A stretch of DNA of 64,000 bases from contig CM066315.1 in NCBI GenBank assembly GCA_033807775.1, positions 60,294,820-60,358,819 of the forward strand, given 5' to 3'. Position numbers and translations under genes: made by a program. Below are positions 57,292 to 64,000 of the stretch, piece by piece (position 1 is the first letter of the stretch; every line of letters begins with the position of its first letter). Source of the stretch: Saussurea involucrata. Taxonomy: Eukaryota > Streptophyta > Magnoliopsida > Asterales > Asteraceae. The notes beneath the pieces are model-generated. The model did not search any database. It saw only the letters and a list, made by a program, of their open reading frames with translations, and was not told the origin of the DNA.

Positions 57292-57431
57292 TTTTTTAAG
57301 TATATAATATTTATATATAGCAAATGAAACAAATAAACTCACATACCCTTTTCACTTTTGGTGAGGTTTGAACCCATGACCTCCTACAAGGCCAAGGGTT
57401 CCGATACCGCTAGGCTAAAGGCCCATTTGGT
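57292..57431 (-). mobile_element. tRNA-derived SINE
   Basis: On the minus strand the 5' part reads as a tRNA-like promoter: A box TAGCCTAGCGGTATCGG (57401-57417) and B box GGTTCAAACC (57365-57374), then a short body ending in an A-rich tail (T-run on the plus strand at 57292-57297). A 16-bp target duplication CTGAGTTTTTAGTGTT lies at 57276-57291 and 57432-57447, the hallmark of LINE-mediated retroposition. About 140 bp, transcribed by RNA polymerase III if active. Confidence 0.85.
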
Positions 57432-57846
57432 CTGAGTTTTTAGTGTTGTTATTTGTATATTGTTAAATGGGCTCTCAGTTGGTTATTAAGTTTTTTCGTT
57501 AAATTAGATTACGAGTATTGAAGAAGGTGTGAAAAAGAAAACCTAACGGAAATTTGTAAGGCCTTCCGCAGCGCCCGCGGGCTCGGCCATGGGCTCGCTG
57601 CGGGCTCCATCGGGTAACGGTGGGGGTGGCTCGGGCTTGGGGCTCGGGCTCGGGGTGCGGGTTTGAAAACCCGAGGAACCCGGACATGTTTTGTTTATTT
57701 AATTTAATTTTTTTATTCAAACGGCTCTTTCAAACGGCTACTTTTTATTTATTTTTTTTTTTCCAATTTAATCACACTATATATATTAACCCTCAACCTC
57801 TTATTTTTTCACACCAACAATATCTCAAACTCTCTCAAATTTCATC

Positions 57847-59174
57847 ATGAATCCAAACAAAACACCTACATCCCGTCGTAACCGACCACATACACCGCAA
57901 CCGCAAGAAGACCCGGAGCTTGGTTTCCAAGCGTTTACACAACCAGGTTATCGTCCGCAATTTTCGCAACAAATTCCGCCACAAATTTCGCAACAATATC
58001 CGCCACAATGGTCGCAACAATTTCCCCAACAATTTCACCAACAATTTCCTTACCAATTTACACGTCCCGGTTTGATTGAACAAGGTTTTACTCCGGCCAA
58101 CTACAATATTCCTTCACCCGCAATCAATCTCGCCGACGACATTGTTCCGGAAACTCAACATACTAGCCCGCACACACCACAATCCATCTACACACAACCA
58201 TCAAACCCGGGACCATCAAACCCGAGACCATCGAGAAAAGGAAAAAACAAACAATATGAAAATAGAGCCCCCAAACAGATGTGGACTAACGATGAGGAAC
58301 TCGCGTTAGTGTCGGCGTGGGTTGACGTTTCGGAGGACCCCGTTATCGGTAACGCACAAACCCATGGTAATATTTTTATTGTTATTATTATTATTATTAT
58401 TGTTATTATTAATATTATTATTATTATTATTATTATTATTGTTATTATTCTTATACTTGAATTTACATAAATGTAGAATGTTTTTGGACCCGAATCGGGG
58501 AAGTGTTCTATAGTTTGATGGGTCGCGCCAATTATAGAACAACTCATCAACTCAACACCAAGTTCAACGACCTGAATAAAAAAATTGCTCTTTTTGGCGG
58601 CATCTACAACAACTTGGTCAATAATAGATCAAGCGGAATGAGTGATGCCGACATTTCACGAGTGGCACACGAACGGTACCAAACACAACAAGGGTTTGCT
58701 TTCTCTAAAGAACAAGCTTGGGAAGTCCTCAAAAAATGTCCAAAATGGGGAGCCGTTCCAACGATGACGACAACTTCATCGCGGGGTTCAAAACGTACCA
58801 ACCCTTCCAATGATGACGATGACGACAACTCCATCGAGCAACTTCAACGACCCATCGGGAGAAACAAGGCAAAAAAAACATCAACGAGTAATACGTCCGG
58901 GTCGAATACGAACGAAAGTGTTACTCAGTTGTTGACGACGTTCAACGACAAGATTGGTGATACAATGGAATACAAAATGAAAAAACTCGATCTCGAAATC
59001 GAACGCTCAAAACTCGAACGAGATAGGTTGGAACAAGAACTCGAAATCGAACGCTCAAAACGATTTGAGAAAGACTTCGAGTTTTTCATGACCTCGCATG
59101 ATCACCTTACGGGAGACGTTTTGAGGGTTACTTTAAAGAGAAAAGAGAAAATTAAAAAATTTCATAATTGGTAG
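57847..59174 (+). CDS. PIF/Harbinger ORF1 protein (Myb/SANT-like DNA-binding)
   Basis: Exons 57847-58366 and 58477-59174, GT-AG intron, 405 residues. Residues 40-72 are a Gln/Phe-rich repeat; 101-140 Pro/Ser-rich ending in RKGKNKQ; the Myb/SANT-like domain starts at KQMWTNDEELALVSAWVDVS (about 144) and continues through WTRIGEVFYSL and TTHQLNTKFNDLNKKIALFG; a DDDDD tract lies near 275; the C terminus is a Leu/Glu/Arg coiled coil (EIERSKLERDRLEQELEIER). Such ORF1 proteins bind element DNA and help the transposase in plant Pong/PIF elements; in plants they are often misnamed 'glutathione S-transferase T3-like'. No stop inside; intact. The intron holds a (TTA)n microsatellite. Confidence 0.8.
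58375..58450. repeat. (TTA)n microsatellite in the ORF1 intron
   Basis: About 75 bp of TTA/TTG trinucleotides in the 110-bp intron 58367-58476. Gives rise to spurious poly-Leu, poly-Ile and poly-Asn frames. Confidence 0.9.
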
Positions 59175-59454
59175 TGTTTTGTATTTTGTAATTTTTATTT
59201 TTAATGAATGATATGAATTTTTATTTTTATTATTTATCTTATTTTTATTTATTCAAAAATATATAAATATTTTTATTTTGTTAAAAATTAAATGTATAAA
59301 TAAAAGAATTAAAAAAATGATGTGGCGCTGATGTGGCATTGAGGGCTTTTAGTTATGCGCTGGGGGTGTTTAGGGCTTGAGGGCTTAGGTGATGTGGCGC
59401 TGATGTGGCGTTGATGGCTTGAGGGCTTTTATCTATGCGCTGTGGATGGCCTAA

Positions 59455-60363
59455 GCAGAGGGTATACTATATATAGGACGGACTGCGAGGTCCACTTGAA
59501 ATCATCCAAAATCTTGTCATAGTAGTCGAAGCCTTTCTTAGGAAGAAAATTGTATTCAACTTAACTAATAGTAAATTGATACAATTATTGCAAAAAGGAT
59601 TCAAACGAGAACAATTCTTATTTAAGAGAATAATAAAACGGTCGATTCACATATGATTTTACATTAACACCACATACAAAATCACATGTCATAGATTCAC
59701 GCAACTTTGCCCCGTAACCTGAAGACACGGCCAAAGTCGTCTGCACACCTTTTATTGACCATTAATCAAGGTTCTAAAAGGTGTGAGGTGTGGCGTGATG
59801 CGAGACCAAAACTCAAGCCTTAGGAGCCACGACATGCCACTAACGTTTTTTCACGGCGTAGCTTATGACGACAAATGACAAATCTCTATACTTGAAATCT
59901 GTTTTGACTTTGCCAACATTTTTATTGTTAATTTCTATTTAAACCTCACCTCGCTTCATAATAAAAGTTTATTTGGATATTGATTTTCTTTTAATAAAAG
60001 ACCAACCCTGTTTTATTTAATTTAAAAGTGAGTTTTTTTGGCTCGAATGTATAAGTAACCTAGAAATCGACAAATCGTACGTATTAAATCAACTACACAT
60101 CATAGCTATATATACAAAAAGCGATGTCTATAATGAGTATATGATCTATAAGGATGTTACGATATACACTTCTAACATGTATATATGTGAGGAAGAAATT
60201 AATAGATAAGAATGTATTTAGCCAACCCAAATGTATAATTAATGAATTGAAAAAAAAAATATATTCGATATTTAATTATGAACATAACAATTTGGAAATT
60301 TATTGACATTTGATACGCAATAATTAATAAAACTGAAAGCTAATTAACAAACAATTTAATCAA
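59455..60363. other. Spacer with repeat remnants
   Basis: Contains the dispersed repeat 59597-59752 (relative of 38819-39061), then CAAGGTTCTAAAAGG at 59767, similar to the hAT end at 30721 but without a detectable partner, then AT-rich sequence. No gene seen. Confidence 0.5.
59597..59752 (+). repeat. Dispersed repeat, second copy
   Basis: GATTCAAACGAGAACAATTC...GATTCACATATGATTTTACA...GCACACCTTTTATTGACC. Homologous, in inverted orientation, to the intron 8 sequence of CPSF160. Confidence 0.5.
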
Positions 60364-60807
60364 CTAGAGCATTGCATTGCAAGTAGGGTTTCCTTGAAGA
60401 AATCCATGGCCAGGCTTGTTGTATTGATCATCGTATTTGCATGCATGATACTCCGATGAGCGGTGGAACCGACAGAATACTCGACCGCAACTGCACCCAT
60501 TCATATTCATCTCAAAGAAACCAACCTTTTTACCACAAAAACACTGCCCCCTTTTCTTCTTCGAATCATCATCCAAGATACCACTAGGGTTTATCAAAAC
60601 ATTGTCTGATGATATTTTCACACTGATTCTTGGCAACTCACTTCTCTCCTTTATCAGATGATAATCTTTAAAACACATAGAGCAGAGGTTTTCAGTCGCC
60701 GGAGAACCGGAAAACCCACACCTTCTTTTGCATGGCGTCGACGTGGTGGTGGTTTGAGGGGTCGCCGGTGACATCATCTTTGGTGATATCTTCATCTCTC
60801 TTTGCAT
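60364..60807 (-). CDS. A20/AN1 zinc-finger stress-associated protein
   Basis: Single-exon gene of 147 residues, the usual size and structure for plant SAP proteins, which bind ubiquitin and modulate stress responses. A20 finger: C26, C30, C42, C45 (CX3CX11CX2C; CKRRCGFSGSPATENLCSMC). AN1 finger: C89, C91, C105, C107, C112, H115, H121, C123 (CFCGKKVGF..., CSCGRVFCRFHRSSEYHAC). The first AN1 pair is CX1C and the following loop is 13 residues, where most members have CX2C and about 9-12. The start could be Met1 or Met5. On the minus strand a TATA box (TATAAATA) lies about 80 bp upstream, near 60882-60890. No RNA evidence available, but the frame and both fingers look functional. Confidence 0.85.
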   Translation of the reverse strand: MQREMKISPKMMSPATPQTTTTSTPCKRRCGFSGSPATENLCSMCFKDYHLIKERSELPRISVKISSDNVLINPSGILDDDSKKKRGQCFCGKKVGFFEMNMNGCSCGRVFCRFHRSSEYHACKYDDQYNKPGHGFLQGNPTCNAML

Positions 60808-60869
60808 TGCTGATACTTTCTTCTTCTCTTTTTGTTTCTTTGAAACTAAGTGTGTGAAATTTTGGGGTG

Positions 60870-60900
60870 GAATTTGGTTTATTTATACAATGAGTTTAGT
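60870..60900 (-). promoter_or_regulatory. TATA box of the SAP gene
   Basis: Minus strand reads TTGTATAAATAAACC about 75-85 bp before the first ATG. Confidence 0.6.
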
Positions 60901-61257
60901 GGATTTTGGGGTTCCTTTTGTTGCAAGGATTGAAGGATAGAGGTACACGTGGCTGGTTTAAACTGGTTTAATGGTAGTTTTTAATTTTAATTTTAATTTT
61001 AATTTTTCCATTATTACTACTTATTTAGAACAATTTATGCATTAACGATGCTCCTTTAAATTTAATAATATATAAAAAGTATATAATTAGGGAATAATAG
61101 CAAAATAAAATACGGTATTTGCAGATCGGATCATCCCCCCCCCCCCCGGCAATGAATAAATAAAAATTTCAAATATTTGAGATCTTATTGTTAGAGTTAT
61201 TATTGTATATATGTAAAGTACAAGGTCTATTACTGTTCGTCGTTGTTCGAAAACGAC
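60901..61257. other. SAP upstream region and spacer
   Basis: AT-rich with a C-run of 15-16 (about 61135-61147). No gene seen. The left end of Cop-3 could lie at a TGTTAGAGTT near 61190 but I cannot define an LTR. Confidence 0.4.
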
Positions 61258-61660
61258 CTAATTCGGAATCGCTCAATTCCGGATCTCACAAAATTCCGGA
61301 TCTTCACTTTCCGGATCCTTACTTCCGGTACGTGTCTCTCGTCCTTACTCCGGAACCTTTTATTTTTCTAATACCGGAACACCCCAAATACCGGAACCTG
61401 TTTTGAACTTATCAATTCCGGAACAGTCCACTTCCGGTACTGCCTTTTTTTTTCACTCCGGAACCTTAAATTCCGGAACTGCTTTTAGTCCATTTCCGGT
61501 ACTGCTTTCTTCACATAATTTCGGAACTCACTTCCGATACCTCATATTCCGGAACACAGGGTTTGAGAACATTTCCGGAACTCACTTTTCGTTTTCCTCA
61601 ATTCCGGAACTCACATTCCGATCCTTAATTTCCGGAACTCCCTTTCGGTCTTCTGTTCCA
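61258..61660. repeat. TTCCGG(A/T)A(C) motif array in the Cop-3 leader
   Basis: At least 16 CCGG-centred motifs, mostly TTCCGGAAC or TTCCGGTAC, plus several decayed ones, spaced 15-35 bp apart in 400 bp. Spacer sequence varies. It ends 20 bp before the gag ATG. Confidence 0.85.
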
Positions 61661-61677
61661 GTTCTCTAATCAGTCAG

Positions 61678-62736
61678 ATGGCTCTCAATTCCAGTCACTC
61701 CAATCCTATCTCAGTTGTTCTCAATGGGAATAACTACATCCTGTGGCATCATCATATGACCATTCTTCTCAAGTCTCATGGTCTGCATACTTATGTCACA
61801 GGTGCTACTCAAATCCCGGTTCAAAATGAAGGTGAAAGTGCAGTTGATTTTGCAAAACGCACGAATGATTGGGATATCATGAATGCTCGCATTTTGGGAT
61901 TTATAAACGCATCCACAACTGCTGAGATCAATCAGCAATTTCTTGGGTATACAACAACAAAAGGACTGTGGGATTTTCTTGCAAAAAAGTACGCTTCTAC
62001 ATGCCTCTCTCATCAATATCAGTTGTGGACTACCTTTCAGAACAAAAGACAACTTCCTGATCAGTCCATCAACTCGTACATCTCTGAGATGCAAGCTCTT
62101 AGAGATCATTTGAGCTTGGGTGCACCTCAAATCTTTGACGACACAGCTCGGAAGTTTACTGCCTATTTTAGCCAACTGCATTTAATCACTATACTGATGG
62201 GACTCATTGATCGCTTTGAGAACGTTCAAGCCTCGCTTCTACACAGGCATCCATTACCTACTCTTGAAGAGGCCATTACTGAACTGCTGAGTGAAGAAAC
62301 TCGCCTTCAACAACGTTTTCCACTACCATCAGATATTGTGCTCTATACTTCGAACTCAGGAAAACCAAAAGGTAAGTGGAACTACAATGACCAGTCTAAA
62401 TCTGCAGGAAAGGGGAACAATAGTGAATGCACGTTCTGTCACTCTACATCTCATCTTCTCCTCAACTGCCCAGTTCGAAAATGTCGTTGGTGTGGGGTCA
62501 CACATCCACGACACTATGGATCTGATTGTCCAAAACATCCAAGGAACTCCAGTAATCAAAGGCAACAATCCCGAACTCAATCAATTGCTGGATCAATCAC
62601 TCAAGATTCCCCTACGACAGCAGTTCAGGCACAGCATAACAACAACTCATCGCCTGATCTCATGAAACTCATGCGCCGAAACCAAGAGCTTATGGAGCAA
62701 CTCATGACAGGTTCTATGGGTATAAATTCTCAGTAA
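61678..62736 (+). CDS. Cop-3 gag
   Basis: 352 codons, uninterrupted. UBN2-type gag: YILWHHHMTILLKSHGL near residue 20, ILGFINASTTAEINQQF, LWDFLAKKYASTCLSHQYQL, MQALRDHLSLG. C-terminal zinc knuckle CTFCHSTSHLLLNC (CX2CX4HX4C) and a second CRWCGVTHPRHYGSDC. The start is the ATG after the motif array. It would form the cytoplasmic particle. The stop at 62734-62736 separates it from pol, where an in-frame readthrough or fusion is expected in an active element. The only undamaged part of Cop-3. Confidence 0.78.
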   Translation: MALNSSHSNPISVVLNGNNYILWHHHMTILLKSHGLHTYVTGATQIPVQNEGESAVDFAKRTNDWDIMNARILGFINASTTAEINQQFLGYTTTKGLWDFLAKKYASTCLSHQYQLWTTFQNKRQLPDQSINSYISEMQALRDHLSLGAPQIFDDTARKFTAYFSQLHLITILMGLIDRFENVQASLLHRHPLPTLEEAITELLSEETRLQQRFPLPSDIVLYTSNSGKPKGKWNYNDQSKSAGKGNNSECTFCHSTSHLLLNCPVRKCRWCGVTHPRHYGSDCPKHPRNSSNQRQQSRTQSIAGSITQDSPTTAVQAQHNNNSSPDLMKLMRRNQELMEQLMTGSMGINSQ

Positions 62737-64000
62737 AATACCTCCGCATAAGGTAATCCTTGGCTATTTGATTCTGGATGTTGTAATCACATGACACTAA
62801 GGCCGACGAGTTTGTCTCAAAGCAAACCTCCAGAATCTTCTCATCAGTCCGTACTGCTGATGATACACGCTTGCCTGTTTCTTTCAGTGGAACTGGTTCC
62901 ACCCCCAATATACAATTACCTGATGTGCTACATATTCCTAATTTATCTCTGAGCCTGATTTCAATTACTCAGCTTATGGAATCCGGTCTAATTGTTCTGT
63001 TTCATCCTTCTGGTTGTGTTGTGCAGGATCCAAAGACCAAGCAGATCCTTGGAGTAGGCCGTAAAGTTGGTCGGATGATTGAAGTGGTCTACCTCCGTCT
63101 TCCCATACGTTCATCAAATTTTGTCTCTTCTGTTTCCAATACTCCTTCTTTTGAATTATGGCATGCGCGCTTAGGACATCTATCTTTAGCTAGAATAAAA
63201 TTGTTAGCTAGTTCAGGATTGTTAGGGAACACTTCTTCTGAAAATGTTTCTTGTTTATCTTGTCAACTTGGCAAACATCATGCTTTACCTTTTCAAATAA
63301 ATGAATTTAAATCTGCTTCTCCTTTTGATCTCATTTACTCTGATGTTTGGGGACCAGCACCACACCCTTCCATGGGAGGTGCTCGATATTTTGTTATCTT
63401 TATCGATGATCACACACGTTTTACATGGATATATCTCTTGAAACACCGCTCAGAGCTACCTCAAATTTATATTACCTTCGCCCGTATGATTCTAACCCAG
63501 TTTTCCAAGCCCATAAAGATTCTTCGAGCATATAATGCTATGGAATACAAAGAATCTTCTCTCCTCTCTTTTCTTCAATCTCAGGGTACTCTTTCTCAGT
63601 ACTCCTGTCCCGGCACCTCTCCGTAAAATGGACGTGCAGAATGTAAACACCGTCACATCCTTGACACTGTCCGTACTCTATTAATCTCAGCCAAGTGTCC
63701 AGAACGTTTTTTGGGGTGAAGCTGCCTTCACGGCTGTCTACACCATCAACCGAAACCCGACTCCCATTCTAAATCAAAAGTCCCCTTATGAAGTACTCCA
63801 TGGTGTCTCTCCTGCATATGAACTCCTAAAAGTGTGGGGTTGTGCATGTTTTGTTCAATTGCAATCTCATGAACATACCAAACTCGAACCTCGTTCTCGA
63901 TTATGCTGCTTTCTTGGCTATGGTATTGAACACAAAAGTTATCGTTGTTGGGATCCAGTCTCTAAGAGACTTCGTATATCCCGTCATGTCACATTCTGGG
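62737..64000 (+). pseudogene. Cop-3 pol remnant (protease and integrase)
   Basis: In frame with gag, two stops are followed by the protease motif WLFDSGCCNHMT (62758-62793), then a frameshift. The frame 62871-63626 carries GAG-pre-integrase (FELWHARLGHLSL; CLSCQLGKHHALPF) and the integrase core: first Asp in YSDVWGPAP; in the second block the catalytic Asp is Tyr (ILRAYNAMEY). A stop interrupts the third block (before NGRAECKHRH, 63624-63626) and a frameshift follows near 63710. The sequence then reads on as the integrase C-terminal region (GYGIEHKSYRCWDPVSKRLR) to the edge. Confidence 0.8.

Larger units (their letters stand above)
57560..59451 (+). mobile_element. PIF/Harbinger element carrying only ORF1
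   Basis: 1892 bp with 15-bp inverted ends GGCCTTCCGCAGCGC / GGCCATCCACAGCGC and target duplication TAA (57557-57559, 59452-59454). It holds one two-exon gene (57847-59174) and no DDE transposase. Ends contain repeated GGGCTTGAGGGCTT and GATGTGGCGCTGATGTGGC words. Mobilisation would depend on a transposase elsewhere. Confidence 0.85.
61258..64000 (+). mobile_element. Cop-3: decayed Ty1/copia retrotransposon, running off the right edge
   Basis: Plus-strand leader, gag (61678-62736), protease, GAG-pre-integrase and integrase remnants up to the edge. No Met-tRNA primer site and no clear 5' LTR found before the gag. Stops, frameshifts and loss of a catalytic residue show it is inactive. RT would lie beyond 64000. 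Confidence 0.8.

Noticed and set aside
58306..58542. Poly-Asn and poly-Leu frames
   Set aside because: Translation of the (TTA)n microsatellite in the ORF1 intron.
59767..59900. Complete hAT-like element starting CAAGGTTCTAAAAGG
   Set aside because: No matching right end or 8-bp duplication found; kept only as a possible remnant.
61258..61660. CRISPR-like look of the TTCCGGAA array
   Set aside because: Motifs are only 8-9 bp and spacing is irregular; plant DNA; no cas genes.

Overview
The window is nuclear DNA of a flowering plant, a eudicot and possibly an Asteraceae (the family guess is inference). The evidence is a 26-exon nuclear gene with GT-AG introns, Ty1/copia and Ty3/gypsy LTR retrotransposons of plant lineages, hAT and PIF/Harbinger elements, a tRNA-derived SINE, and an A20/AN1 stress-associated protein gene. 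I see no bacterial operon, CRISPR array or organelle sequence.

Left part (1-25542) is a stack of nested LTR retrotransposons. The oldest visible element is Tat-A, a Ty3/gypsy Tat-lineage element on the minus strand (5' LTR 24735-25542, gag, protease, RT, RNase H, integrase, and the start of an antisense extra gene at 11004-11216). A second member of the same family, Tat-B, lies inside its reverse transcriptase in the opposite orientation (14934-22308, 5-bp target duplication GTCGG). Tat-B has lost almost all of pol. An Athila-like element (8240-11003, minus) sits in the antisense gene of Tat-A. A copia element, Cop-1 (1-8239, minus), sits in the Athila gag. A short gypsy derivative with 2.1-kb LTRs, Lar-1 (1865-6820), sits in the Cop-1 gag with target duplication ATAGT. 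The most interesting item is the antisense, intron-containing gene carried by the Tat family. In Tat-B it spans 18770-21213 in four exons.

Middle part: 25543-29517 is AT-rich intergenic DNA with a possible Helitron and a 285-bp Harbinger-type MITE. From 29518 to 56228 runs one gene on the plus strand, the plant orthologue of cleavage and polyadenylation specificity factor subunit CPSF160. I could chain 26 exons in frame into 1455 codons. Its introns hold at least ten transposons, many with clear target duplications: two hAT-like elements, three Harbinger-like elements, a solo LTR, two small MITE-like elements, and in intron 24 a hAT-like element that itself received an antisense copia element with an almost intact pol.

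Right part: a SINE with 16-bp target duplications (57292-57431), a PIF/Harbinger element carrying only the ORF1 (Myb/SANT-like) gene (57560-59451), an intronless A20/AN1 zinc-finger gene on the minus strand (60364-60807), and a decayed copia element running off the right edge (61258-64000). Its leader is packed with TTCCGG motifs.

Only two ordinary host genes are recognised: CPSF160, a nuclear pre-mRNA 3'-end processing factor, and the small SAP zinc-finger protein. The rest is transposon sequence or unassigned spacer. All element boundaries come from reading TG..CA or inverted ends and flanking duplications by eye.
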